DNA of 64,000 nucleotides from Isoetes taiwanensis (GCA_021234155.1 JAJEKV010000011.1:18740677-18804676), one strand, 5' to 3'. Counted from the stretch's first letter, positions 24,594-37,012 are shown. The notes: generated by a model from the sequence alone, not told the origin. A program made the numbers and translations.

Positions 24594-27311
24594 TATAATG
24601 GCACACAGAGGTTTCCAGGTACAGGTAAGTGCACATGCAGAAATGCAAGTGTTGTTGATCTCGTTCTTGCTACATCCCAGTTTGCAGAACAGGTGTTACA
24701 TATGTCTATAGGGGAAGAGATGGAAAAGATCTCAGATCATACACCGATAACAGTTGTGTTAAGCACCAAGAATTACACATGCCACCAGGCACGTTGTGTC
24801 TCTAAGCCTCGCATACGTATGAAATATCATAAAGCCTCGCATACGTATGAAATATCATAAAGTGGAAAGATATATGAAGAAGTGTGAGGCTAGAGCCTCC
24901 ACAACAAATTGGCCCAGTGACACTGATAAATTAAGCGACGAGATTGCAGAGTTAGTTCTAGATGTTGCCACTGATTGTTTTGTCTCACGCAGAAAGATGA
25001 AGGGGTTGCCATGCAATAGTTAGTTTGATGCGTCTTGTAGAGCAAAAAGAGAGGCATTTAAGGTGCAAGGGGAAAGATAGACAGAGATTAAAGAAAGAAT
25101 ATTTTGCACTCACGAAATCAAAAAAGAAAAAGTATGTGTATCAGAGACAGCAGGAGCTGATCCGTGACACTATAGCAGATCCCTAAAAATTCTGGAATGA
25201 GCTTAAGCCTAAGATGAAGCAGGAGACCCACCTGGAAACCATGGCTTTAGTAAGCCAAGTGCGTAAGCTGTATCACATGCCGGAGGCCAATGTCGGTAAT
25301 ATTGACTTACAGGATGTAGGCTGGTGCTTTGATTTGGAAGACTTAGAAGAAGGGTTAAGTCATCTTGCCAACGGGAAAGCGGCTGATTCAATTGGGCTAG
25401 TAGCTGAAATATTCAAATGGGCAGGTAACTCAATACATGTTGCATTGTTGTCATTATTTAACAATGTTTTGCGCAAAGGGTTTCCTCGCACTTGGCAGTT
25501 GAACAGAGTTATCCCCTTGCATAAAGCTGGAGATGAGAATGATCCTGGAAATTACCGAATGATACTGGTTAGTAGTTTATATGCCAAATTATTTGCTGCT
25601 ATGCTGAATTGTAAATTGAGCACCTGGGCTGAAAAACATAATGTTAGAGCCACTGGATAGGCAGGCTTTTAGACCAAAAAAGATCTACAGCTTGATCATT
25701 TGGTTACTTTATGAAGCTATGGTTGATTCGGTTAAGGGTAAGAAAAAACCCCTTTATGCTCTTTTTGTTGATTATGTTAAGGCATTTGACACGGTATCTC
25801 GTAGCAATTTATGGGAGAGAATGGAGGCCCTAGGGGTACCAATTGAGCTTAGGCATGCAGTGAAGATAATTTATGATAAAGTTTTGGTACAGCTATCATC
25901 CCCCTACATTGAGCAATGCGCAGATGTGGTAGAAAGCAATATTGGAGTGAAGCAAGGGTGCCCATTGTCGCCCACACTATTTGGCCTATTCATAGACCAA
26001 CTACAGGCTTGGATGTCCGAATATGGCGGGGATGGGACCCCATTGTTTAGATGCATGGTTTACATTGCTCTTATATGTCGATGATGTTGTTCTTCTTTCC
26101 CGCGCTCGGTGGAAGGCATGCGTAAGCATTTAGATCTTGTTGGCACATTTCGTGGAACAGAAAAAGTATGAGGGTAAATATGTCAAAGACTAAGATGATG
26201 GTATTTGGGACAAATAAAGTAGATCGTCTTAAATTCCTCTATCATGGAGAACCTGTGGAAATTGTCACCTCATATAAGTATTTAGGGATACATGTGGACA
26301 AGGGGCATAGCTAGAACTCTGCTGTTGAGCATAGAGTAAATGGAGGCCTGAAAGCATTATATAGCATGCAGCGTAAAAGTGGAAAAGCAGAAATATGGGA
26401 CTTTAGCCCGGGCGTACATTATATCGTGTCTTTGCTGGTCCAAACAGTTTTGCTCTATGGGTGTGAAGTATGGGGGCGGGGTTATCTCAGAATCCTGGAA
26501 AAAGGTTGAGAAAGTGCAGAAGAAGTTCTTGAGAACAGAATTGGGTACTAAAGCTCAAACTCCATATGATATGCTGCTTGTAGAGTGTGGCATGATGCCA
26601 CTAGAGGCTGAAGCCTTATGCAAAACGCTTACATATCTCTCTAAGTTGCTATTTGATATGCCAGAAGATAGCTTACCAAGGCTAGCATTAGAAGAAACAA
26701 GAGACAAGGGATGGTACTCAGATATTAGGGAATGGATGAGGAAGTGGGGGATGGACATTCATGGTATACGTGAGAATAAGGGCAATCTAAGAGAGTGGGT
26801 CCATGAGCACCTCATTAGAAGAAGCTCGAGAGTCCCGGAGACAAAAAAATATTTCTATAGACAGTATATAAATCCCACTCTCCAAGAGGCCAAATACCTC
26901 AAGGAAGGTGTGTCTTTTGGCACCAGACAGATGATAAGCAGGATGCGGCTTAGCTCCCATAGGCTTGGGGTTGAAGTAGGACGTTGGAGTAATATTTCCC
27001 ATGAATTGAGATTTTGCAAAGTATGCAATATGGGAGAAGTAGAAGATGAATTACATGTCATCGTAAGGTGCCCGTCATACTCAGGAATTCGAGATAAGTA
27101 CAGTATCCATTCAAACTCTTTGCGGGAATTCTTTGATATGCCTGGACATCACATTGGGAAATACTTGAAGGAAATATTGATACAGAGAGAACAGTTAATG
27201 AGTATTAAAGATTGTAATGTTATACATGATGAGAGATGGGAAGAGTCTAATGCATTCCTGTCAGAAGATGCATTAGAGGATATATTTTATAACGTTGAAT
27301 ATGTACATTGA
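24594..27311 (+). pseudogene. LINE ORF2 3' part: end of endonuclease, RT, C-terminal finger
   Basis: Endonuclease resumes with YNGTQRFPGTG and SDHTPI. A 28-bp tandem duplication at 24806-24861 and later stops disrupt the linker. RT blocks follow: LANGKAADSIGLVAEIFK, RVIPLHKAG..DPGNYRMI, FRPKK, FVDYVKAFDTVSR, GVKQGCPLSPTLF, and the catalytic YVDD at about 26076, which lies one frame off after a shift. A stop (25658-25660) and further shifts near 26090 and 26450 add damage. The C-terminal domain is open from 26379 to 27311 and ends with a CKVCNMGEVEDELHVIVRC finger typical of LINE ORF2 tails. The enzyme would copy LINE RNA at the nicked target. Confidence 0.9.
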
Positions 27312-27368
27312 TCGTCTCATAGACCTGGTGGTCTACAGACGTAATAAATACAACATTTCATTTCATTT
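27312..27368 (+). other. LINE 3' end with (ATTTC)3 tail
   Basis: A very short trailer after the ORF2 stop contains AATAAATA and ends in three ATTTC units before gag resumes at 27369. Pentanucleotide tails also end the two other LINE relics of this window (near 38040 and 45600), which suggests one LINE family. Confidence 0.6.
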
Positions 27369-29294
27369 CTGCCATCACAACCTTCTTCACCTCCTGCTGG
27401 GATGGGCTACCCTCAAGTATCCTTTGGCCCTTCCCACGTTCATGAGTTTCCGCATTCACCATCCTTTCAGCACGCTTTTCCGGTGTACCAAGTCACTGAT
27501 CTCAAGCCTAATGAGGAGGCTCAAGGCCCTTCCCCACCAGATGCTATTTTTTCTGGACCACACGTTTTTTCAGTCCCACCCCCAAACTCTCAGCCCCAGA
27601 CTGTTCCACCTCTCTATGCTTCTGCATATCCTCCACCGAATCCGCCTGTTTATACGCAAGTTCCGCCTTCACCTCCTGCTCATAATTTAAAGCTGACTTA
27701 TCCCACTTTTGGCAACACTAAAGGCAAACCTCTGGATCAGAGTGCTCAAGCCCATATGGAGGAATTCGAAGCCTTGGCCATTTTGAATGGTCATGCGCAA
27801 CCACAACTCAAATTTCATATCTTTTTGACCACGCTCAGAGGCGCCCCTCATCAGTGGTTAATGGCCAACAAAAGCCACTGGAAACAAAGTTGGCATGAAA
27901 TGAAGACTGCCTTTCTGTCTCATTATGGCACCACGGATGATGATCAGTTACTCCTCAAGCAACTTAATGACCTTCAACAAGAGCCCACGGAGTCAGCCAG
28001 GGATTTTGCAGACCGTCTACACATTCTTGTCAGTAAACTCCAGGAGTACCCCACGCAAAGCCAGATCCTCGTCTGGTTTCTGCAAGGTCTTCCTCCTGCC
28101 ATTCGACTCATGACGGAATACCTGCGTCCAAAGTCTCTGGAGCAGGCCATTGAATTGGTCAATCACTCGGTCAATGTTTCTTCTCGAGGTGTTGCTCTCA
28201 CGGAACTCCCTTTCATACCCCCCATCATGGTTCCACAGAATTCTGTTCAGCCTCAGCAAACAAATCCACAACGCTCACAGATCTGGTGTAATATTTGTAA
28301 ATATCAAGGTCATCTGGCAAATGAATGCAACTCCTCCAATGGACCTCCTCACTGTAAAAGATGCAATATGTGCAATCACGCCACCGAGGAATGCACTCGC
28401 TCTCATCCTACACCTTTCCGGAATAAAATGGTCTTTCAAGTCCAGACCACGCCTCAACAACAACAGTCATATCAGCCTCTGCAATATCAAACTCAACAAC
28501 CTCAACAGTATCAACCAACGCAGCAATCTCAGCAGCCCCGGGGACAAGGCAACCGTCCTCCCTTTGATCCTTCAAAGGCTCAATGTTATCATTGTCATGA
28601 ATGGGGTCACACCACCATGGCGTGTCCTCAACTTCCTCAAGTTCAAGTCCAATTTCCAGGCTCCACTCAGCCCGCTTCAGTACGCCTCACGGCTTATCAA
28701 CTGTGGGTGGCCAATGGAAAACAAGGCCCCCGTCCTATTTTGATGAAGCCACCACGGCCACCTCAACAACATCGCCCTCAGCAAGTTGCGTCTACCTCTA
28801 ATCCTATGGATCAACAAGCTCAAGAGGAGATTTATCAGGCTCTCAACCCTCCCGTCCAGCAGTCAAATTGGGTTGGTCTGGTCTCACGTCACACCCGGGC
28901 TTCACGCCCTTTGACCATCATCCCTCATGCCACGCAACCCGCTTTTGCTGTGGAAATAGTCCTTCATGAAGATGATAAAAAAGTTCATTTCGCGCCTGAT
29001 CTTGACAAACTCATGCCTCACGTCATGCCTAAAGTGAGACAAAGTATTCTGAAACTCATGCAAGCTGCGGAAGGTCGCACACTGGCAAATGTTCACGCCA
29101 CCACTCGAGCTCAGCAGCGTCAGGCAGCGCCGTCATCATCAACCAGCGCCCGCTCTCAGCCGTATCCAAATATTGCTGTTGAGGTAGAGCTTCTCAAAGA
29201 AGTTTCAGCTTCTTTACCCCAGACTCCGGCTCCACTGGATCCTGCGTCCCTTTGGAACTTCAGGAAGAACTTGCCAAGATCAAGATTCCTTTAA
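27369..29294 (+). pseudogene. gag main body (gypsy)
   Basis: The frame continues from 1022. After a proline-rich head come the retrotransposon gag core, with LRGAPHQWLMANKSHWKQSW, SARDFADRLH and LVWFLQGLPP, and three Cys/His knuckles: CNICKYQGHLANEC, an HC..C variant (HCKRCNMCNHATEEC), and CYHCHEWGHTTMAC. A glutamine-rich linker lies between. This is the structural protein that packages the element RNA. The frame ends with TAA at 29292, while the protease frame (29252 onward) overlaps in the -1 phase, so a -1 shift separates gag and pol. VPLELQEEL in the protease frame suggests this is a mutation, not programmed slippage. Confidence 0.85.
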
Positions 29295-30361
29295 GCCTGG
29301 CCACCATTTTGAAACTCTGTCCGGCTCTTAAAGATCAGTTACCTCTTCCCACGGTTCTGGTAGGAGCTGTTGCAACCTCAACACCCACGGTGCATGCCAC
29401 GGTGGGCAATCAGCAAGTCAATCATGTCCAAATTGATGGTGGTAGTGCCGTCAATCTTATTACTGATAAGCTCCGGAAGCAATTGGGCATCAAACAATTG
29501 TACCGTGCCCCTTATGACATCAAATTGGCTAATGGCCATATCACGCGCCCTCAAGGCATCACTCCTCTTCTCCATATCAGCATTGGTGATCTCAAATTCC
29601 CTTTGGAATTTGGTGTTTGGAAAGCTGGAGAAGATCCGGGTGATTATGAAATGCTGGTTGGAAGACCTTTTCTCCGCCAGGCTAAGAGTATTCATTACTG
29701 GGCCACGGACCAACTTGTCATCACTGATGGACATCTCAATGCCACAATGGATCTGGAAACTGGCAAATTGATCTCTGTTGAGAATACTGAACCTTCCATC
29801 TCCGACACTGACTCTGAAGCAGCACAAAACATTTATCATGTTCAAGCTCCTCCAGCGGGTCTGCCTCTCTCCTCCTACCCTGAGTATGCTGATCCCTGGG
29901 GTGAGATGACGCTGGATCAGGACCAGGTTGTGGCTGCTCTCTTGGACCCCTACCTGGCTTCCTGCAATCGTATTCAATGTCTTGATCATTTTTCAGACAC
30001 AACTCCTGCTTTGGAGACTGTAGATGCTCATGCCGTCATGAAGCAACCCACTCAGCAGCCTCTTTTCTTCACCACTCAAAATGCTGCTCCTCCTGTCATG
30101 CTTCAACCTCCCGCTCATCAGGTTCAAGACACGGAGGTTGTTCCTCATATTCAAACTCCAGAGGTGGAAATAGTGGACATTGGTAACAATCAACCGGTCC
30201 GCTTAGCTGCTAATCTTCCTTCCACCTATAAAGCACGTGCTGTGATGCTGTTCAAGAAGTTCAAACATATTTTTGCTTGGAGCTACAAAGACCTTCGAGG
30301 TATTAAAAAAGAATTGGGGGAACTCACCATTCCTACCAAACCTGAAGCACGCCCAATCTAG
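29252..30361 (+). pseudogene. Aspartic protease region (gypsy pol)
   Basis: A retropepsin-like segment has the active-site motif VQIDGGSAVNLI, in which the usual D-T/S-G is replaced by D-G-G-S, then a flap and VGRPFLRQA. A linker of about 200 residues leads to the RT N terminus (FAWSYKDLRG, a typical gypsy motif). The frame is closed by TAG at 30359. The same frame continues as QRQYRLNPNYRDRVKAEI, so TAG probably replaced CAG. The function is cleavage of the gag-pol polyprotein. Confidence 0.8.
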
Positions 30362-31740
30362 CAACGACAGTACAGGCTCAACCCAAATTACCGTGACCGC
30401 GTCAAGGCCGAAATTGACAAACTCTTAGCTGCTGGCCTGATTTATGAGGTTAAACACTCTGAATGGGTGAGCCCCATTGTCATTGCTCTCAAACACAATG
30501 GTAAGATCCGCGTTTGCGTGGACTACCGAAAACTCAATCAAGCTACGGAGCGTGATCACTTTCTGCTCTCCTTCACACTGACCAGGTTCTTGAAGAAGTT
30601 GCTGGTCATGAGATGTACTCTTTCATGGATGGTTTCTCTGGATACAATCAAATTTCTATCAAAAAGGAAGATCAACTCAAAACTACCTTCACCACCCCGT
30701 GGGGCACTTTTGCCTACAAGGTGGTCCCTTTCGGTTTATCAAATTCTCCTTCAACCTTTCAGCGCATCATGCTCTCCGTCTTTCACGACTTTATGAAGGA
30801 TAAACCTTTTCTTCAGATATTTCAAGATGATTTTTCCGCCTACAGCTCCATGGATGATCACTTGGAAAAGTTGGAGCTAGTCTTTCAAAAATGTGATGAA
30901 TCTGGCATTAGTCTCAATCCTGAGAAGTGCACTTTTTGCGTCAAGTTGTGTACTGAAGGCTCAAGCACCATCTAATATCAAAGAGACACGCTCTTTCCTG
31001 GGTAAGGTTAATTACTATTCCACCTTCATTCCTGGACTTGCAGCTATAGCTGATTCCATTCATAAACTCACGGGTGATGAATCCACTTGGGCTTGGAATC
31101 CCCAAGCGGGCCGCTTTTGAAGTTGAAGGCATTTACTCGGGCCCCAAAGCTTTGTTCCTCCTCAATGGGACAAGCCCTTCCACGTTCATGTTGATGTCTC
31201 TGCTTTTGCCATTGGTGTTGTTCTGTCTCAGGCCTATGATGAACACACGGATAAACCGATCCGCTATGCCAGCCGGAAACTCAATCTGGCGGCGCCACTA
31301 CTCGCCACGGAACGAAAGCTTTGGGTTTAGTTTTACGTGTCCAACGCGTTCCGACATTATTTGTTGGGCAGCGGATCAAGTTCTTTGTTGATCATCAAGC
31401 TCTTCTTTATTTGATCAACAAAGCCACGCCTACTGTAGAATTGCTCGTTGGGTCCTTCTTCCGCAAGAATTGGCTCCCTTCGAAATTGTTCATAAAAGCA
31501 GCAAAGTCTCATGTGGTGCCCGATTATCTTTCCGCATCCACACGGATGATCCCTCCACGGGTGTTTCGACGCCTTTCCGTGATGCTTTCGGTTGTTCCCC
31601 GATCCGCGACCCACCCCATTGGTTTCATAACTTTCGGCAATATCTTCTCACCGGCGCTCTTTCTCCGTAAGACCGACGGGCGCTCTCTCCGGATAAGCTT
31701 CGGCTCCCGCCCCGGCGTCGGGTTTCTCCAGGTCCGCGGA
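30362..31740 (+). pseudogene. Reverse transcriptase and RNase H (gypsy pol), frameshifted
   Basis: RT motifs appear in order: AEIDKLLAAGLIYEV, SEWVSPIVIALK, IRVCVDYRKLN, FMDGFSGYNQI (first catalytic Asp), TPWGTFAYKVVPFGL and FQDDFSAYS (the catalytic DD of the Y/F-x-DD box). The connection and RNase H follow: ETRSFLGKVNYYSTFIPGLA, HVHVDVSAFAIGVVLSQ, YASRKLN and FFVDHQALLYL. The frame changes near 30560, 30960, 31120 and 31300, and the stretch 31440-31740 is poorly preserved. The enzyme is inactive. Its function would be cDNA synthesis on the tRNA-Asp primer. Confidence 0.85.
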
Positions 31741-31747
31741 CTACACT

Positions 31748-32896
31748 ATGGTGGCAGGCCATCTATACAAACGCGGTAAAGACATGGTTCTCCGTCGTTG
31801 TGTCCTTCCTCATGAGGTGCCCGATATTGTTCGACAAGCCCACGACGGGCTTGGTGGTGGACATTTTAGTGGTGACGCCACAGCACACAAAATTCTTTTC
31901 GCAGGCTACTTCTGGCCCACGCTCTTTAAAGATGCTCACGCTTATGCTCGCACGTGTGACGTCTGTCAGCGTGTGGGAAAACCCATGGCCCGTGACGCCC
32001 TTTCATTGACGCCGGTCGCCACGCCACTTCCCTTCAGCAAATGGGGAACGGACTTTGTGGGGCCCATGGACCCACCGGCGCGGCACACCCGTGCCCGCTA
32101 TATTCTGGTCATCACAGATTATGCTACCAAATGGGCGAAAGCTTGTGCACTTCCAGACAACACTGCTGCCAGCACAGCCAAGGTTCTCTACACGCACATC
32201 ATCACGCGTTTTGGTTGTCCTACGGAACTTGTTAGTGATCGTGGCGTGCATTTTGTAAATCATACTATCAAGGAGCTGACGGATTATCTTCACATACAGC
32301 ACCGGAAGAGTACACCTTACTATCCTCAAGGAAATGGCTTGGCTGAAAGTACAAATAAAACTCTCATCACTGTTCTCAAGAAAATTTGTCACGCTTCTCG
32401 TACTGATTGGCAAGACAAGCTGCCTACTGTTCATTGGGCTTACAACACCAGTTTCAAAATAGCTACTGGCCACACTCCTTTCAAATTGGTTTATGGTCAG
32501 GAAGCTCTCATGCCCTTTGAATATATTCTTCCGACTCTCCGTTTCCAACTTGCTACAGCACATAATCCCCCTGCTGCACTAAAGGAACGGGTTTATCAAT
32601 TGGAACAGTTAGATGAACTTAGGCGAGATGCATATATTCGTGTTCTTCATGGACAACAGTTGCAGAAATCATTGCATGACAAACGTCTTAAGACAAAAAC
32701 ATTCAAAGAAGGTGATTTGGTTCTTCTTTATGATTCTCGTTACAAAAATTTTTCGGGCAAGTTAAAGTTCAGGTGGCTTGGTCCTTATCAAATTATTCAA
32801 GTTGTTCAACCCAGTGTTTTCAAGCTGGCCGAGTTAGATGGCACTCCATTACCTACTCTGGCACCACAAAGCTCTGACACAACAGATAGTGACTAA
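31748..32896 (+). CDS. Integrase (gypsy pol), open frame
   Basis: 382 codons are open from ATG 31748 to TAA 32896. It has an HHCC zinc domain (AHDGLGGGHFS..H, then CDVCQ) and the catalytic D-D-E triad in GTDFVGP, LVSDRGVHF and GLAESTNK. A C-terminal module contains FRWLGPYQIIQVV, matching the GPY/F motif. All key residues are present, so this is the best kept domain of the element. It would originally be the end of a polyprotein, so the ATG is only the first Met in the open frame. The role is inserting element cDNA into host DNA. Confidence 0.88.
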   Translation: MVAGHLYKRGKDMVLRRCVLPHEVPDIVRQAHDGLGGGHFSGDATAHKILFAGYFWPTLFKDAHAYARTCDVCQRVGKPMARDALSLTPVATPLPFSKWGTDFVGPMDPPARHTRARYILVITDYATKWAKACALPDNTAASTAKVLYTHIITRFGCPTELVSDRGVHFVNHTIKELTDYLHIQHRKSTPYYPQGNGLAESTNKTLITVLKKICHASRTDWQDKLPTVHWAYNTSFKIATGHTPFKLVYGQEALMPFEYILPTLRFQLATAHNPPAALKERVYQLEQLDELRRDAYIRVLHGQQLQKSLHDKRLKTKTFKEGDLVLLYDSRYKNFSGKLKFRWLGPYQIIQVVQPSVFKLAELDGTPLPTLAPQSSDTTDSD

Positions 32897-33027
32897 ACGT
32901 GACATATTTATATTACTAGAGGCAAATTACAAAATGTGAGCCTTGCTCACTATTTTCCGCTATGAGCAGTGCTCTATTTACAAAATGGGCAGCGCCCTAT
33001 CTACAAAATCCTAAGTTAAAAACCCCT

Positions 33028-33283
33028 CTACTCCGGGTTGGGAGCGGAGCTGATGCGGAGGATGTGGTAGTAGTTCTGCTCCGAATCCCAGCGCAGATGC
33101 ACCACCACCTCCATCGGGTTAGTCAGAGGGTCGGGATGCCATCCCACTGCACCAGCCATCCATAGGGATGCCATGGTTGTGGCATTTCCAGAGATCCAGA
33201 CAGTTCATCTTGCAAGTGATCCATTCCTGACAGTTCGTTGGCATCGTGCAATTCTCGTTCAAACCAGCCGCTGCCATACTCAT
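33028..33283 (-). CDS. Antisense Cys-rich small ORF in gypsy element
   Basis: On the minus strand, ATG at 33283 opens MSMAAAGLNENCTMPTNC, then CKMNC, KCHNHGIP and GWCSG, to a stop at 33119. After a one-base shift the frame continues as NPMEVVVHLRWDSEQ and ends ILRISSAPNPE with TAG at 33028. The TATA box on this strand lies about 40 bp upstream. Antisense ORFs between pol and the 3' LTR are known from plant Tat-lineage elements such as Grande and Retand. I do not recognise this product and cannot exclude that it is noncoding. Confidence 0.35.
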
Positions 33284-33320
33284 GGTCGCCAAGGGTGTCT
33301 CAGCTTCGGCCCCTGCTCGT

Positions 33321-33330
33321 CTTATATAGC
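33321..33330 (-). promoter_or_regulatory. Possible antisense TATA box
   Basis: The minus strand reads GCTATATAAG, a strong TATA match, about 40 nt upstream of the ATG at 33283. It would drive a transcript antisense to the retrotransposon. Confidence 0.35.
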
Positions 33331-33831
33331 CCCACCAACGGGAATCCTGTCGACATGGACCAATCCGACAACTCGCTGACGTGGTTGCAATGCAAGGCCA
33401 TTTGTAAATTGGAATCTTTTCTCCCGCCGCATATCTAGCCATGGTACCTTCTGACACCTTCGTTTTAATGATATCCCACTTCGAGTTGCCAGCATTAAAT
33501 GACATTCCTTCTTTTCACGCCCGTCGCAAATTAATGAGAGTACCTTTGCCAGCTGTCCCATCTGATCATTCATTCACGTTAAATCTCCACCGTTCATCGC
33601 TTCTCCCTTAAACGTTTGGGGACTTAGCCAAATTTTTGCCTCTCAATCATCTCCTTCGCATCTCTTGCCACCTGGCATCACCAACGGTCGCCGCTTCATT
33701 CTCATCATGCCCCTTCACAAACCACTGGTGCGCCCTAAACACCTTTTCGTCCATCTTCGTCTTCGTCTTCCGCTTTCCGCCCTCCGGCTTCTCAAGACAG
33801 TTCTTCTCGTTCCTTTCCGACGCTCCTTGCC

Positions 33832-36800
33832 ATGGCTGCTTCACCCAAATTTACTCAACTTCAAGCTTCTGCTCTAAGGGATCCGGCTCTTTTTGAGTCC
33901 GTGACCTTCTCAACACCCACTTTTCGCGAAGCCCTTGTTGGCCCGAATCGTGAAGTGGCGGAATGCCAGGCGCTTTACGAATTCTCACAACAGGACCTCC
34001 CTGCCCCACATCCGGAGCAATTGAAGCAGTTCGTCGCTCATATCGTCAACAGCCCGGAAGGATATGCTACCACGGTCGATGGCACCACCATTTTGCTTAC
34101 TCAGCCTCTGATTTCTGAGGCATTTCCATTCCTCTCAAAACACCTTCTTTATCTTGGGCTGCCTTACAGGACCTGGATGTCACTCAGTTTGGCGCTGTTC
34201 CTTATCAAGCCAACATGCATCGCCTCACCAATATTGCAAAGACCCACGACACTTTTGTCAAGTTTCTGTGGCGAAAATTGCTTGGGTATTCTATCAAGAA
34301 CACCCATATCAATAAACCGTTCTACAATGTTGTTATCACGGCCATCCGCTCCACTCACTATATTGATTGGCCACAAATGTTGTTCTTCAGACTCCTTCAT
34401 GAAGTGGATCGCATTAGGGCTGCCCCCTCCTCCGTCTTTGAAGCCTCAGTGGGTGGCCATCTTCAAGCCCTCATCCGTCATTATCTTCCTGTTCATGTGT
34501 CCCCTTCCCTTTCTCATGCCTCCACTCAGCAATCTTTTCATTCACTTCCTCAAAACCAACAGGCTGCACCTTCACGCCATACTTCTCCTGGTCATGTTCC
34601 ACACAACACCATGCATGTTACTGACTGTCTCTTCTTCCTCCACAGAAACCATGCCCTCCACTTCTCATCATGTCTCTTAGACATCACAAACGCGGCAACA
34701 ACAAGGCCCTGCGCCTCCACATCCTTGCCAGCTCCTGTATCAATACCAGCAGGATATTCAAGCCGTTGTCCTTAAGCTCCAAGAATCTCAAGAAGTTCTC
34801 ATGAATGGAGTTCAAGCGTCCCTGGAAGCATCAGAAGCTGTTCAAAGGGATCTTCAAGCTGCCACCACGCAGGTTCAGACCCTGGGAAGACAAACTTCAA
34901 GAAAAGCACGAGGCTCTTTTACAGACACGTGAGGATCTCAAGAATGCACAAGATCAGACCAGCCTGCTTGCTGATCAACAGGCTCAGTTACAAACCACCA
35001 TACAGGAATTGCTGGAGAACGTCAAGGCCAAGGATAACCTCCTGGGCGACAAGGACAAAGACCTTGCCAAACTTAACACCTTGTATACTGAGCTTTCTCA
35101 GAGTTACCGCACTCAAGTTCATGACCTTACAGAACGTGATGCTCGAATCACCTCCTTAGAAGCTCAGCTTTCCACGCTGACCAATCAGCTCACGCCTCTC
35201 CAGGCTAAGAAACAGAAGATTATTGATGATGCAGAGATTGTCACGCTTCGCCTCCATACTCCTGGGCCATCCTCTTCACATGGCACGCTCTCTCATAAAC
35301 GGGTCCGTGATCAGTCATGCCTTCTGCTCGAAAAGGAGAACCGGATCCGTGACCTCGAACATCAGCTCCAGCAAGCTGTTCAATCTGCCGAAGAGGCCCA
35401 AACTAAACAAGAGGGCTACATTAATATAGCTCTCCACATGTCTGTGGATTTCGCTACTCCTTCCAGTTACCTGGATTATGTGGTTGCCCGCCGCCACCTC
35501 TTTCTTTTAAAGTGGTACGCGGCAGATGGTCAGGTTGATGCCCAGATGCGCAGTGAGGATTTTCTCCGGATTTGGCCAGGCCTTTCAGTTGAAGACAAAG
35601 GTTTACTCTGTGCCCTCTTAGTCTTCGACCTCATTCACTGTGAAGACCCTGATTTGATCACCTTCAGAGTTGTTCAGCCGATAGCGTACATCTTTCATGA
35701 CTTCTATCTGGCTGATACACAAGACAAATTCCGAGATGGGCCACATCGGAACTTTCAGGGCGACCCACAAGCTCACTGGTTGTTATTGAATGAATACCAA
35801 CCCGTATATAAAAGATCATGATCGGAATCACACTCTTAATCAGGAGTACATGCCAGAGCTTGCTCATCAATTACCTCTATGGCAAGCCGAAACGCTTGAA
35901 CAGGTGCGGAAGAAACTTGGGCATCCTGAGGATCTTCCGTTTGCCCAAATTTATATGCAGCACTTAGCGGGCTACAATCAACTGCGTGCCCTTCTGGATA
36001 GCAAGACAATACCCACATGTTGGGATAGTCCTCCTGTCTATACTCAGCTCTCTGCTTCTGATTGGGACCAGTGGTGCCAAGCTCTTGATCCAGACCTTGT
36101 ACGTGAATTCAGGGAGCAGGCTCAGCAACCCACGCCCACGGGCATGGCTCCCTCTCCATATGCTTCACTGGGTGTCCCTCCATGCCCCAGATTTCTCACC
36201 TCCGACTGGCGTCTTCCCTTTTGGATGAAGGTCCTGGAAGGCCACGCTGGGTGGACTCCTCCTCAAATCTCGACGGATCTCCGGTGGGATCCCCGTTTTG
36301 TCAGACGCTCCAATTGGGAGGATGGTGCCACCTTGGACCACACTGAAAATTGGATCTATATTGCCAATGAGCGTGGTTGGCAAAAGCCTGCTGATGCTCT
36401 TCATGGCCTTGATGCCTTCTTGCAGAATGCCGCCACCTCACCGGACCCTTCAGTTCACCGTCAAGCCGGCTTCTGTGCTGCTCTCAAGTGCATCCTAGTA
36501 AGCTCGTTAAATCGGCAGCGTCCCATCTTTTATTGCAACCCGAATGCCAGCTCAGCACCTTCGGACTCCAGACCTGCCTTCTCATGGAGTGCCAGTTCGT
36601 TCCTTCTGAGGCACATGCTGCCCTTGAGGACATGGTACGCTCAGGATTTCTACTTGACGCTCATCCTGCACTTGGGCTTAACACTCCAGAAGCTCTTCAA
36701 GTACGTCAGGATCTCATTGGCAATTATCACAATGGCGCCCGTCCTCATTCCCGTGAGGATCACTTTCAAACTGTTGGATTCCCGCCATCTGAAACACTTC

Positions 36801-37012
36801 CTCCTTTTCTTCACTCTGAGTGTCGTTTGGTGGGGGGGAGTGTTAGTCCTGTACGTGCTGGTACAGGACTATTCATGCATACGACGGACCAAGTCAAGGC
36901 TAAGGATCCACAGCCAGGCACAGGTCAGTCGTCAAAGGCCCCGCAGAAGACCAAGCAGACCACGCAGTCAAAGGCCACGCCTACCGTCAAGAGGAGGCGC
37001 TCAGACAAGTGA
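33832..37012 (+). pseudogene. Extra ORF after integrase (gypsy), about 1000 codons
   Basis: ATG at 33832 begins MAASPKFTQLQASALRDPAL and continues through several frames. An N-terminal globular part (to about 34560, shift near 34210) is followed by a Ser/Pro/His-rich linker. A long coiled coil at about 34860-35420 has LLADQQAQLQTTIQELLENV and TSLEAQLSTLTNQLTPL. A C-terminal globular part has FLLKWYAADGQ, SVEDKGLLCALLVFDLI and WIYIANERGWQKPADALHG, with shifts near 35810 and 36490. The frame then runs through the polypurine tract into the 3' LTR and ends KRRRSDK at 37012. It holds the position of the env-like ORF of Athila elements, but I see no signal peptide or transmembrane segment. The function is unknown. 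Confidence 0.65.
36831..36840 (+). other. Polypurine tract
   Basis: TGGGGGGGAG lies directly before the 3' LTR and would prime plus-strand cDNA synthesis. It is translated within the extra ORF as part of VGGSV. Confidence 0.85.

Larger units (their letters stand above)
32897..33831. other. Gypsy spacer between integrase and extra ORF
   Basis: There is no plus-strand gene. The minus strand carries the small ORF and TATA box described next. The last 150 bp before 33832 (CT-rich, with ATG at 33832 preceded by CCATGG context) may be the leader of the extra ORF. Confidence 0.5.
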
